The position numbers and the translations under genes are program-made. A stretch of 16,588 nt of DNA. Origin: Parvularculaceae bacterium UBA4496. Its GTDB lineage: Bacteria; Pseudomonadota; Alphaproteobacteria; Caulobacterales; Parvularculaceae. Position 1 is the stretch's first letter, and each line of letters starts with the position of its first letter. The stretch is from assembly GCA_002388885.1 (NCBI GenBank), contig DGNI01000061.1:2192-18779 (forward strand), in the 5' to 3' direction. The notes below the pieces were generated by a model. The model had not been told where the DNA came from and ran no database searches. It was given only the letters and a program-made list of their open reading frames with translations. Below are positions 1 through 7,763 of this stretch, piece by piece.

Positions 1-732
1 GGCGGCAGCGTCGGCATCGGCTTTGCGATCCCGGCGCGTGTTGCACGCACGACCGTCGAACAGTTGATCGCCAACGGATCGGTTACGCGCGGCTGGCTCG
101 GCATTCAGCTACAGGAAGTCACCACCGAAATTGCGGCGGCGATCGGCTTGAAGGAAAGCGGCGGCGTTCTCGTCGCCGATGTGATAGACGGCACGCCCGC
201 GCAAAAAGCCGGCCTGCGCGATGGCGACGTCATTCTCGGCATCGCTGGCGAGGACGTGCGCAACTCCAATGAATTATCGCGCCGGGTCGCCTCGTTCCCG
301 CCGGGCGAAAAGGTTGCGCTGAAAGTTCATCGCGAAGGCAAGATTCGCAATTTCGACGTGACCCTCGGCCAGCGTGACGAGACGCAGACGGCCGCAGCCC
401 AGGATATTCCGTCCAATGACAATGACAGTCTTGCGCGTGACGTTGGATTGCGCGTGTCGGACCTCAACCAGACATTGCGTCAGCAGTTCCGCGTGCCTGA
501 TAATGTGAACGGGGTCGTTGTCACCGGCGTTCGCCCAGGCAGTCCGGCGCAGGAAGCAGGATTGCAGCCCGGCGTCGTCATCCTGCAGGTGGACGGAGAA
601 AACGTCACGTCGAGCAACGATCTGCGCGCCAAAATTGACAACGCAAAAAGCGCAGACAAGGACGCTGTTCTGTTGCGCATGCAGTTTGGCGCCAACCGTC
701 AGTTCGGCGCGCTGTCGCTGGATCGCGAGTAA
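1..732 (+). CDS. Do/DegP-family periplasmic serine protease, C-terminal part (5' end outside window)
   Basis: The reading frame is open from the first base, so this is the 3' part of a gene that begins upstream; 243 residues are visible. The first residues read GGSVGIGFAIP, the conserved strand near the end of the trypsin-like domain of HtrA/Do proteases (substrate-pocket side); the catalytic triad lies outside the window. Two PDZ domains follow. PDZ1 covers about residues 28-118, with a GWLGIQLQ carboxylate-binding-type start and the GTPAQKAGLRDGDVI signature. PDZ2 covers about 140-240, with GSPAQEAGLQPGVVI. Do proteases with two PDZ domains degrade or chaperone misfolded envelope proteins and form cage oligomers. 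Downstream, in the same direction, lies a two-component pair that may sense envelope stress. The family is certain; whether it is DegP, DegQ or MucD cannot be told from this part. A TTG at 64 is not the start, because the frame and the homology both continue upstream. Confidence 0.95.
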   Translation, partial: GGSVGIGFAIPARVARTTVEQLIANGSVTRGWLGIQLQEVTTEIAAAIGLKESGGVLVADVIDGTPAQKAGLRDGDVILGIAGEDVRNSNELSRRVASFPPGEKVALKVHREGKIRNFDVTLGQRDETQTAAAQDIPSNDNDSLARDVGLRVSDLNQTLRQQFRVPDNVNGVVVTGVRPGSPAQEAGLQPGVVILQVDGENVTSSNDLRAKIDNAKSADKDAVLLRMQFGANRQFGALSLDRE

Positions 733-743
733 TTGGCGAACCT

Positions 744-794
744 TTTGAGCGTCTGGGCGTTAGGGCTTTCAGCCTTTCCGCGCAGACGCTCAAA
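744..794 (+). terminator. Large stem-loop after the protease gene, possible terminator
   Basis: A perfect 12-bp inverted repeat (TTTGAGCGTCTG at 744-755, CAGACGCTCAAA at 783-794) encloses a smaller nested hairpin (GGCT/AGCC around 764-774). It starts 12 bases after the protease stop codon, the usual place for a terminator. The next bases are GTCTGTCTGT, not a T run, so it is not a classical intrinsic terminator; it may instead protect the mRNA 3' end. The rest of 795-870 shows no convincing promoter to me. Confidence 0.45.
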
Positions 795-870
795 GTCTGT
801 CTGTAAGTTTACTGTTTAATCTCCGGGCCTGCCTGTATTGCCGGGAGCGAAAATACGCTAAGGTGCTGAC

Positions 871-1557
871 ATGCGAATTCTACTGGTCGAAGACGATGCG
901 GAAGCGGCGGCCTACGCCGCCAAGGGCTTGCGCGAGGCTGGCCATGTGGTCGACCATGCGCTTGATGGCGAGTCCGGCCTGAACATGGCGACATCGGGCG
1001 GTTACGACGCCTATGTGATCGACCGCATGCTCCCGAAAATGGACGGTTTGTCGCTCCTTTCAAGTCGCCGCGAGAACGGCGATGAAACGCCGGCCCTGTT
1101 TCTTTCCGCGCTCGGCGAGGTGGACGATCGCGTTTCCGGCCTCAAGGCCGGCGGCGACGATTATCTCGTAAAGCCGTATGCATTTTCGGAATTGCTGGCG
1201 CGGATCGAGGCGATGGGACGCCGCCGCGCATCCGGTCCGGCTGAAGTGACGACCCGGTTCAAGGTCGCCGATCTTGAGCTTGATGTTCTGAACCGCACCG
1301 TGCGCCGCGCCTCGCGCAAGATCGATCTGCAGCCGCGGGAATTTCGCCTGCTTGAATATTTGATGCGTCATGCCGGCCAAGTGGTGACACGCACCATGTT
1401 GCTGGAAAATGTCTGGGAATATCACTTTGATCCGCAGACCAATGTCATCGACGTCCACATCTCGCGGCTTCGCGCAAAGATCGATAAGGACTTCGACAAG
1501 CCCCTTTTAAAAACCATCCGCGGCGCCGGTTACAGGCTTTCCGAAGACGAGGACTGA
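871..1557 (+). CDS. OmpR-family response regulator
   Basis: This 228-residue protein has a receiver domain (about 1-118) and an OmpR/PhoB winged-helix DNA-binding domain (about 130-225). In the receiver, E7-D8-D9 form the acidic pocket, D51 in VIDRMLPKMDG is the phospho-acceptor, S79 is the switch Ser/Thr, and K101 is in the LVKPY motif. The effector part has the QPREFRLLEYLMRH and NVIDVHISRLRAKI segments typical of the family, ending in IRGAGYRL. It is a transcription regulator phosphorylated by a partner kinase, almost certainly the one encoded seven bases downstream. The ATG start follows AAGG at 860-863. Gene order (Do protease, regulator, kinase, glnE nearby) resembles an arrangement I recall from Rhizobiales; the target genes are not visible. 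One oddity is R52 directly after the phospho-acceptor Asp, within the observed range for OmpR-type receivers. Confidence 0.96.
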   Translation: MRILLVEDDAEAAAYAAKGLREAGHVVDHALDGESGLNMATSGGYDAYVIDRMLPKMDGLSLLSSRRENGDETPALFLSALGEVDDRVSGLKAGGDDYLVKPYAFSELLARIEAMGRRRASGPAEVTTRFKVADLELDVLNRTVRRASRKIDLQPREFRLLEYLMRHAGQVVTRTMLLENVWEYHFDPQTNVIDVHISRLRAKIDKDFDKPLLKTIRGAGYRLSEDED

Positions 1558-1564
1558 CGCGCTG

Positions 1565-2989
1565 ATGCTGCGCATTCTTCGCACGACGTCGTTTCGCTTC
1601 ACGGTGATCTATGTCGTGCTGTTTGCAGGCGCAGTGGCGGCGCTGGGCGCTTACTTTTACAACGCGACATTCGGCGAAGCGGCGAAACAGACCGACAATG
1701 TCATCGACAGCGAGATCGGCGTTCTTGCTGATCTTTTTTCAACCTCTGGGCCCGGCATGCTGACGCGCGTCATCCGTCAGCGCACGGCGTGGTCGGATGA
1801 TGCGATTTACATGCTGATCGGCGCGCCCTCAGGCGCTGTTCTGGCGGGAAACCTGACCGCCCTGCCGCCGGAGGCGCTGACGGCGGAAGGCGATTTTTTC
1901 AATTTCAAATTCGAAAAGCCCTTGGTCGATCCTGCGGGGCGCGAGGTCGGCGTGCAGCAGCGCGAAGCGCGCGGGAAAATGATGCGCTTTCGTGCGGCGC
2001 CCGATGCGGAACAATCCTATCTCGTGGTGGTCGCGCGCGACGTTGCGAGCCGCGAATTCCTGCGCCAGCGTTCGCAAAGCATCGTGACGCGCGCCGCGCT
2101 GGTGACGGTCGCGTTCGGCGTCGTCGTCGGCCTTATCTTTTCACGTTCCCTGTTGCGGCGAGTGGAGGTGGTGAACAAAACCTCGCGCGCCATTCGCGGC
2201 GGCGATCTTTCGCAGCGGATCCCGACCACAGGCGCCGGCGATGAGCTCGATGACCTTGGCGAGAACCTCAACTCCATGCTCGACCAGATCGAACGACTGA
2301 TGGCGGGCATGCGGGATGTTTCCGATAATATCGCTCATGATCTGCGTTCGCCGCTGACGCGTATCCGCAACCGGTTGAGCGATGCGCTGAAGGGCGGATC
2401 GGAAGCCAAGGACGAGGCCTTACGCGCAACCATTGACGATTCGGAAAAGCTGCTGGCGACCTTCAACGCGCTGCTTTCGATTGCGCGTATTCAGTCAGGC
2501 GAGGGCGCCGGGGTTTTAAAGCCCATTGATATCGTCGCCATCGCCGAAGAAATGGCGGAGCTTTATGAACCCGCCGCGCAAGACGCCGGGTTCGATTTCC
2601 GGCTGATCACGGCGCCGACGCCGACAGTCAAGGGCTCGCGCGAGCTTGTCTCTCAGGCGGTAGCGAATTTTCTCGATAACGCGCTTAAATACGCCGAAGG
2701 CGGCACGCGCATTGAACTGAAAGTGGAGCCGACGAAAACGGGAGGCGCGGTGCTTTCCGTTTCAGATGACGGACCGGGCGTCAAGCCGGCGGACCGCGAC
2801 CGAATCTTCGAACGCTTCGTGCGCCTCGAAGCGAGCCGGTCAACGCCGGGCTCCGGCCTCGGTCTATCGCTCGTGTTGGCGATCGCCCGAGCGCACAACG
2901 CCAAAATCGAATTGCTCGACGGCATCAAGCACGCCGACGGCGGCGGTTGCGGCTTGCGAATCGTCATGACGTTTGCGCCTTCGCTTTAA
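1565..2989 (+). CDS. Membrane sensor histidine kinase (HAMP, HisKA, HATPase)
   Basis: This 474-residue protein is the cognate kinase of the preceding regulator (start codon seven bases after its stop, GAGGA-like ribosome site inside the upstream gene). Order of parts: transmembrane segment 1 (about 12-32), periplasmic sensor region (about 33-175), transmembrane segment 2 (about 178-196), HAMP linker (about 197-250), HisKA with phospho-acceptor H258 in NIAHDLRSPLTRIRNRL, then the ATPase domain. The ATPase has the N box around N368 (ANFLDNALKYA), the G1 box DDGPGV near 402, the F box IFERFVR, and the G2 box GSGLGLSLV. All residues needed for autophosphorylation are present. The small periplasmic domain matches no sensor fold that I recognise, so the stimulus is unknown; envelope stress is a guess from the adjacent Do protease. 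Confidence 0.96.
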   Translation: MLRILRTTSFRFTVIYVVLFAGAVAALGAYFYNATFGEAAKQTDNVIDSEIGVLADLFSTSGPGMLTRVIRQRTAWSDDAIYMLIGAPSGAVLAGNLTALPPEALTAEGDFFNFKFEKPLVDPAGREVGVQQREARGKMMRFRAAPDAEQSYLVVVARDVASREFLRQRSQSIVTRAALVTVAFGVVVGLIFSRSLLRRVEVVNKTSRAIRGGDLSQRIPTTGAGDELDDLGENLNSMLDQIERLMAGMRDVSDNIAHDLRSPLTRIRNRLSDALKGGSEAKDEALRATIDDSEKLLATFNALLSIARIQSGEGAGVLKPIDIVAIAEEMAELYEPAAQDAGFDFRLITAPTPTVKGSRELVSQAVANFLDNALKYAEGGTRIELKVEPTKTGGAVLSVSDDGPGVKPADRDRIFERFVRLEASRSTPGSGLGLSLVLAIARAHNAKIELLDGIKHADGGGCGLRIVMTFAPSL

Positions 2990-2991
2990 AT

Positions 2992-3009
2992 GTTCGAATC
3001 TGATTCGAA
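2992..3009. promoter_or_regulatory. Palindrome upstream of the HU gene, LexA-like or other operator
   Basis: TTCGAAT (2993-2999) and ATTCGAA (3003-3009) form a perfect 7-bp dyad with a 3-base centre, two bases after the kinase stop codon. With the preceding G it reads GTTC-N7-ATTC, one mismatch from the alphaproteobacterial LexA box GTTC-N7-GTTC. It lies about 75 bases upstream of the TTGACA element, which is far for a repressor site. It could equally be a site for another regulator or a short hairpin ending the kinase mRNA. The sequence is seen; the role is inferred. Confidence 0.35.
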
Positions 3010-3084
3010 TTCGCCGATTCGCCAGTAAAAAGCTGGGCGATATCAAATTCGCCGCTTGCGAATCTGAGGAAATCAGTTCTTGCT

Positions 3085-3113
3085 TTGACAACAACCCACT
3101 GTCTGAAATTGCG
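3085..3113 (+). promoter_or_regulatory. Probable promoter of the HU gene
   Basis: A perfect TTGACA at 3085-3090 is the best -35 element in the window. The -10 side is poor: AAATTG-like bases at about 3106-3112 sit at 15-17 bp spacing, so the exact -10 is uncertain. It is placed about 70 bases before the HU start codon, in a gene that in bacteria is usually strongly expressed from its own promoter. Confidence 0.4.
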
Positions 3114-3139
3114 GTCGGCTTTCGCAAAAATGCGACCGC
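3111..3139. repeat. Inverted repeat in the HU upstream region
   Basis: GCGGTCG (3111-3117) is repeated inverted as CGACCGC (3133-3139), a perfect 7-bp dyad around an A-rich centre. If transcription starts near 3119 the left arm is only partly in the RNA, which would favour a DNA operator; a start further upstream would make it a leader hairpin just ahead of the ribosome site. The choice cannot be made from sequence alone. Confidence 0.4.
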
Positions 3140-3160
3140 GCCATTTGAGGGATTTTCAAG

Positions 3161-3445
3161 ATGAGCAAAGCGGAATTTATCGCCAACGTCGCCGAAGCGG
3201 GCGACATGAGCAACGCCGAAGCAAAGCGCGTCGTCGAACTGGTCTTCGGGGAAATTGAAAACGGCCTGAAGCGCGCCAAGAAAGACGGCAAATATACGAT
3301 TGGTACGTTCGGCACCTTTACCGTATCAAAGCGCGCCGCGCGTATGGGCCGCAATCCGCGTACGGGCGAGGCCATCAAGATCAAGGCGTCGAAATCCTTG
3401 CGCTTCCGCCCGGCATCTACGCTGAAAGACGCAGCCGGCTGCTGA
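3161..3445 (+). CDS. HU-family DNA-binding nucleoid protein
   Basis: This 94-residue protein matches the usual HU length and fold throughout. It has the N-terminal helical dimerisation part (SKAEFIANVAEAG), the GTFGTFTVSKRAAR strand, the arm containing RMGRNPRTGEAIKI with the DNA-intercalating Arg-Asn-Pro tip, and the closing KASKSLRFRPASTLKDA. HU binds and bends DNA as a dimer and shapes the nucleoid. The ATG follows GAGGGA (3147-3152) with eight bases of spacing. The gene stands alone, with its own promoter region and a strong terminator. A small oddity is the C-terminal Gly-Cys ending in place of the more common Lys-rich end. HU and IHF share this fold, but the sequence around the arm and the length favour HU. 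Confidence 0.95.
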   Translation: MSKAEFIANVAEAGDMSNAEAKRVVELVFGEIENGLKRAKKDGKYTIGTFGTFTVSKRAARMGRNPRTGEAIKIKASKSLRFRPASTLKDAAGC

Positions 3446-3459
3446 AACGTCTCTACCAA

Positions 3460-3477
3460 TTTCAGGAAAACCTGAAA
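3460..3477 (+). other. Short perfect hairpin preceding the HU terminator
   Basis: TTTCAGG, an AAAA loop, then CCTGAAA form a perfect 7-bp stem directly abutting (and sharing two bases with) the terminator stem that follows. It is probably a 3'-end stabilising structure or the first of a tandem terminator. Confidence 0.55.
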
Positions 3478-3513
3478 CCGCCGCTGCGGGCGCCCGCGCG
3501 GCGGTTCTTTTTT
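3476..3513 (+). terminator. Rho-independent terminator of the HU gene
   Basis: AACCGCCGC (3476-3484) pairs perfectly with GCGGCGGTT (3498-3506). The loop is itself a G+C palindrome (GCGGGC/GCCCGC), and the stem is followed by C and six T residues. It lies 30 bases after the HU stop codon and separates HU from glnE. Confidence 0.92.
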
Positions 3514-3550
3514 GTGGATTTTTTAAACCTCCCATTGTCAACTTGAGCCA

Positions 3551-6406
3551 ATGAACAATGTCCGCTCCTTTGCTGAATGCATCCGACATACGCCGAAAGT
3601 TTTTGATGGCGATGCGGCCGCGCGTTTTCGCGAAGAAATGGGCGAGCCATTCACGCGATTGCCGTCTCAAGCGCAGGCGCTGCTGACGGGCGTTGCATCC
3701 GCGTCGCCCTATCTGCGCCGCCTGGCGCTGCGGCGCGCCGATGATTTGCCGGGCGTATTTTCATCGCCGCTGCAGCTTGCAGCCGACGATGCGATAAAGT
3801 CGGCTATCGCCGCAGGGTCGGAAGAGACAGCGGAGGCGCAGTCGCGCCAGCTTCGAAAGGCGAAACAAAAAGCCGCGCTTGCAATTGCGCTGGGCGATAT
3901 CGGCGGCGCGGTTGACGTGATGGAAGCTGCGGCGCTGCTGTCGCAATTTGCTGACGCCTGCGTCGCCGGGGCGATTGCCGGCGCTGTCTTGCGCTCGCCT
4001 CTTCAGACGGCGGACGGGATCGCTGTTCTCGCTATGGGCAAGCATGGCGCATTTGAACTCAACTATTCCAGCGACATCGACCTTGTGGTGCTGTTCGATC
4101 AGGAAAGAATGGGCATCTCGGACCGCAGCGCAGCCCAGAAACACGCGGTGGCGATCACGCGCGACATGGTCAACCTGTTACACATGCAGACCGCCGACGG
4201 TTATGTGTTTCGCACGGATCTGCGGCTGCGGCCCGACCCTGGCGTTACGGCACCGGCGGTATCGGTCCGCTCGGCGGAGGCTTATTACGAGGCTTACGGA
4301 CAAAACTGGGAGCGCATGGCCTTTATCAAGGCGCGCGCCTGCGCCGGCGACATTGCGCTGGGGACAAGTTTCCTGAAGACCTTGAGGCCTTTTATCTGGC
4401 GCAAATATCTGGATTTCGCCGCCATCGAAGATGTCCACGCGGTCAAACGTCAGATGCATTCGGCCAAAGGCGGCGGCGACGTTGCTTTTGAAGGCCACGA
4501 CATAAAGCTGGGGCGCGGCGGCATCCGGGAGATCGAGTTTTACGCCCAAACGCAGCAACTCATACTCGGCGGCAAAAACGAAGACTTGCGTCTGCGCCCG
4601 ACCCTTGATGCGCTAGCTGCGCTCGCGCGGCATGGAGCAATCACCGATACGGCGTGCGAAGCTTTAAGCGAGTCTTATCGTTACCTCCGCCATGTTGAAC
4701 ACCGCTTGCAGATGGTGAACGACGAACAGACACATCGCATTCCGATATCAGAAAACGACATTGAACGCATCGCGATCTTTTCCGGCGAAGAAAATTCGGC
4801 GGGGCTGCGCGACCAGCTTCTCCGTACATTTGGCGAAGTCGCCCGCCGGTATGATGCGCTTTTTGAATTGGATAGCGAGAGCCATGACCAGCCCGGCCCG
4901 CTCGTTTTCACTGGCGTCGAGGCGCATCCGGCGACGCTGGAAACCCTTGAGGGCATGGGCTTCAAACGCGCCAAGGATGTAAGCGCCGCGATCCGGCGCT
5001 GGCACACCGGCGCCATGCGGGCCACAAGAACCGAGCGCGCGCGTGTTTTGCTGACGAAGCTCGTGCCGCCCCTGCTTCAATCCCTGTCGAAGGCGGGGGA
5101 GCCTGATGAAGCATTTTTCGCGTTCGAAGATTTTCTGATGCGGTTGCCCTCAGGCGTGCAGGTTTTTTCGCTTCTCCTTAATAATCTTGAAATTTTCGAT
5201 ACGCTGATCCGCATCATGACCATCTCGCCCTATATGGGGCGGGAATTTTCAAAACATATCAATCTGGTTGAAAGCCTGCTCGACCAGAACTGGTCTGCGC
5301 CCTTGCGCAACCCGGAAGAATATGCGGGGGAATGTGCTGCGCGCATTGATGCTGCGGAAAGCTATGAAGCGGCGCTCAACGCGGCGCGGCGCTGGGCCAG
5401 CGAACAAAAATTCCGGATTACGGTTCGCTTGGTGGTCGGCCTTATTGAGCACGATGAAGCAGCGCTCCACTACACCGCCATTGCCGATGCGTCCGTGAGG
5501 GCGCTTCTTCGTGTTGTTATTGAAGAGATGCAGCGCCAGCATGGGAAAATCGACGGCGCCTTTGTCGTGATCGGCCTCGGACGTCTCGGCGCCGGCGAAA
5601 TGACGGCGACTTCTGACGTTGATCTGATGTTTGTTTATGACGCGGCTGAAGGCGCCTTGTCAGACGGCGCGCGCTCCCTTGGGGCTGTCGATTATTTCAC
5701 ACGCCTTGTCCGCCGCGCCGTCACGGCGCTTTCTGCGGCGACGGAAGAAGGCGCGCTTTACGAAGTCGACATGCAGCTACGCCCCTCGGGCAAGGCGGGT
5801 CCCGCGGCGGTCAGCTTGTCCGCCTTCCGGCGCTATTACGAAGAAGACGCCTGGACATGGGAGGTGATGGCGCTGGTAAAGGCGCGGGTCATCGGTCCCG
5901 ATTGTCCGCTGGTCAAAGGCGTTTCGGATGAGATTGGCGCGATCCTCACCCGCGTTCGGGACGCGGGCGCCGCCGCGGCGGACGCGCACGACATGCGCGT
6001 CCGGTTAAGCGAGGCCAAGCCCGCATCGGGACCGTGGGATGTAAAGAATGCCAGCGGCGGGCTCACCGATATCGCATTCATCTGCCAGTATTTGACGATA
6101 ACGACTTCCGGTCGTCGTGGGCGGGCGCCCCGCGCCGTTAGCGAAGCACTTGATTGGTTTGCGAAAATTGGCGAATTGGCGCAAGAAGATGCGATGATTT
6201 TAAAAGAGGCGCATCGGGTTTTTGACGCTGTTCTGCAGGCGGGCAGGGCGGCGACCGGCGGCGTGTTTTCACCCGAAAAGGCGGGAGAAGCCTTGCGCGC
6301 GCGCATGGCTTCCGTCTGCGGAGAAACCACCATCAAGGCTGCAGAAGAATTGCTGACGCGGCATCAGCGCGACGTTGCGCGGCTTTTTGCTGCGCGCGTT
6401 TCATGA
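3551..6406 (+). CDS. glnE: Bifunctional glutamine synthetase adenylyltransferase / adenylyl-removing enzyme
   Basis: GlnE switches glutamine synthetase off by adenylylating it and on again by removing AMP, under control of PII proteins. The 951-residue length is normal for a full enzyme. Both nucleotidyltransferase halves are present. The N-terminal (removing) half has G163-K-H-G and then SSDIDLVV with D175/D177, followed by RTDLRLRPDPG. The C-terminal (adding) half has G675-L-G-R-L-G and SDVDLMFVYD with D689/D691, followed by VDMQLRPSGKAGP. Each half also carries its helical partner segment (AYYEAYGQNWERMAFIKAR and RYYEEDAWTWEVMALVKAR). A helical linker for PII response lies between them. 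The ATG at 3551 has no strong ribosome site but is the first start in frame after the HU terminator. Three genes follow closely in the same direction, so glnE may head an operon. No truncation or missing metal-binding Asp is seen. Confidence 0.97.
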   Translation: MNNVRSFAECIRHTPKVFDGDAAARFREEMGEPFTRLPSQAQALLTGVASASPYLRRLALRRADDLPGVFSSPLQLAADDAIKSAIAAGSEETAEAQSRQLRKAKQKAALAIALGDIGGAVDVMEAAALLSQFADACVAGAIAGAVLRSPLQTADGIAVLAMGKHGAFELNYSSDIDLVVLFDQERMGISDRSAAQKHAVAITRDMVNLLHMQTADGYVFRTDLRLRPDPGVTAPAVSVRSAEAYYEAYGQNWERMAFIKARACAGDIALGTSFLKTLRPFIWRKYLDFAAIEDVHAVKRQMHSAKGGGDVAFEGHDIKLGRGGIREIEFYAQTQQLILGGKNEDLRLRPTLDALAALARHGAITDTACEALSESYRYLRHVEHRLQMVNDEQTHRIPISENDIERIAIFSGEENSAGLRDQLLRTFGEVARRYDALFELDSESHDQPGPLVFTGVEAHPATLETLEGMGFKRAKDVSAAIRRWHTGAMRATRTERARVLLTKLVPPLLQSLSKAGEPDEAFFAFEDFLMRLPSGVQVFSLLLNNLEIFDTLIRIMTISPYMGREFSKHINLVESLLDQNWSAPLRNPEEYAGECAARIDAAESYEAALNAARRWASEQKFRITVRLVVGLIEHDEAALHYTAIADASVRALLRVVIEEMQRQHGKIDGAFVVIGLGRLGAGEMTATSDVDLMFVYDAAEGALSDGARSLGAVDYFTRLVRRAVTALSAATEEGALYEVDMQLRPSGKAGPAAVSLSAFRRYYEEDAWTWEVMALVKARVIGPDCPLVKGVSDEIGAILTRVRDAGAAAADAHDMRVRLSEAKPASGPWDVKNASGGLTDIAFICQYLTITTSGRRGRAPRAVSEALDWFAKIGELAQEDAMILKEAHRVFDAVLQAGRAATGGVFSPEKAGEALRARMASVCGETTIKAAEELLTRHQRDVARLFAARVS

Positions 6407-6425
6407 CGCGCAAGGCCGAAGGCTT

Positions 6426-7763
6426 ATGAGCGGTCAATACGACTTTCTGGTAATTGGCGATGATGAAGCAAGCTTGTGCGCCGCTGCGGCCGCCGCGCGC
6501 GCAGGTGCGTCAACCGCGCATCTGCGGATCAACCAACGCAAAAAACAAAGCGGCGCAGCGACAACGCCAGCAATCCCGAATTTCGTTTGGCGGCGGCTCG
6601 AGCTTCAGGACTATGACCTCACGCTCGAACCGGCGAGCGCGCGCGTCACCTTGTTCAAGGATGGCGACCCTGTCATCACCTACGCCAAACCGAGAGAGAC
6701 AAGCGCTGCGCTGGAAGAAACCGGAATCGACGATCACTTCGTCTGGAGCGACTTTATCGAAGAAACGAACGGGCTCGCTGCGAACGGTTATCTCGCCTCT
6801 ACTCTTTTCAACGCCGGCAAAGACAGCGGCAAAGGCATTGCAAAGATGCTGACGGATCCGGTCGCGCTTGAGCGGACGGCGCGGTTGTTTGGCCCGTCCG
6901 CTGACTTGCTGAACGATTATTTTACGGACGAGCGGTTAAAGGCGCATGTCTCGGCGCATGCGCTTGGGCTTGCGGGCGCGAGTGACCGGGAAGCCGGATC
7001 GGCCGCAGCGCTTTCGGAATTTTTTGACGAAGATTCGTGGCGGGCGCGCACGCCAAAAGACGCCACAAACCTCATGACCGTGCTTGAAATCGCCTGCCAG
7101 GATGCGGGCGTGAAAAGCTATGCGGGCAAGATAACCGAGATTGCAAATGATGGCGCCAAGCAGATCGGGGTTTCCATCGGCGCCGAAGACAAGATCAGGA
7201 CCAGCTATATATTTTTTGCAACGCCCGAAGCTGCGGCTGCGGCTGGCGCCTTGCAGGGCGATGGGCGCCCGGGCCTGAACAACACCGCGCATGCAAGCAT
7301 TACGGTTCGGTTCAAACTGTCCAATCGGATTGAACCGCCCGCCGGCGATGACAAGGCGATATTTCAGATCATTGACGACCTTGAAGATGTGCGCGATGCG
7401 CGCGACGCCGCCGTCAGGGGAAAACTCCATGAGCGCGCGCCGGTCGAGTTTGAATACACGCCAAACGGAGAGATTGTTGCCCGGACGGCTTATTTCCCTG
7501 CAGCGTTTTTCGAAGATGGCGCCTGGCGCGGATGGACCGGGCAGGACCGTCAGGCCGCTGCAGCGATCATCAAGAACAGGATTGCCAGCCGGTTGCCGGA
7601 TTTCGCTTCGCAAATACGCCGTGCGGAAACGGAAGTGATGACGCCGAATACAAGAGAATCGTTTTTTGAAGGCTGCGACCGCGTGATCGTGCAATGGCGG
7701 CGGCATAACGCCATCAGCGCAGCGGTAAAGCTTATCGACGAGGTCATGGCGCGCAGTGAATAA
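6426..7763 (+). CDS. Flavoprotein-fold paralogue with degenerate FAD-binding motif, function unknown
   Basis: This 445-residue protein starts at the ATG at 6426 (YDFLVIGDDEASLCAAAAAA), 19 bases after the glnE stop, with AAGG at 6412-6415; an upstream in-frame ATG at 6375 would overlap glnE and lacks the family start. The N-terminus has the strand-loop-helix shape of a Rossmann dinucleotide-binding fold, but the usual GxGxxG reads GDDEAS: only the first glycine is left. No GG(R) motif follows the second strand, and the C-terminal FAD motif (G-G/GD) is also absent, ending instead in FEGCDRVIVQWRRHNAISAAVKLI. The middle (about 215-285: a helix TNLMTVLEIACQDAG then strands to a FFATPEAAAAAG loop) parallels the next gene's protein, so I read it as a diverged paralogue of the phytoene-desaturase/amine-oxidase family. 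It may be a non-catalytic partner of the next protein. I do not recognise a specific function. Confidence 0.8.
   Translation: MSGQYDFLVIGDDEASLCAAAAAARAGASTAHLRINQRKKQSGAATTPAIPNFVWRRLELQDYDLTLEPASARVTLFKDGDPVITYAKPRETSAALEETGIDDHFVWSDFIEETNGLAANGYLASTLFNAGKDSGKGIAKMLTDPVALERTARLFGPSADLLNDYFTDERLKAHVSAHALGLAGASDREAGSAAALSEFFDEDSWRARTPKDATNLMTVLEIACQDAGVKSYAGKITEIANDGAKQIGVSIGAEDKIRTSYIFFATPEAAAAAGALQGDGRPGLNNTAHASITVRFKLSNRIEPPAGDDKAIFQIIDDLEDVRDARDAAVRGKLHERAPVEFEYTPNGEIVARTAYFPAAFFEDGAWRGWTGQDRQAAAAIIKNRIASRLPDFASQIRRAETEVMTPNTRESFFEGCDRVIVQWRRHNAISAAVKLIDEVMARSE

Noticed and set aside
821..847. Imperfect CTCCGG/CCGGGAG hairpin before the response regulator
   Set aside because: It needs a bulge and has no supporting position or conservation; likely chance in G+C-rich DNA.
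6375..6425. Upstream in-frame ATG for the first flavoprotein gene
   Set aside because: It would overlap the glnE end and add 17 residues with no similarity to the family start; the ATG at 6426 begins the expected hydrophobic strand.
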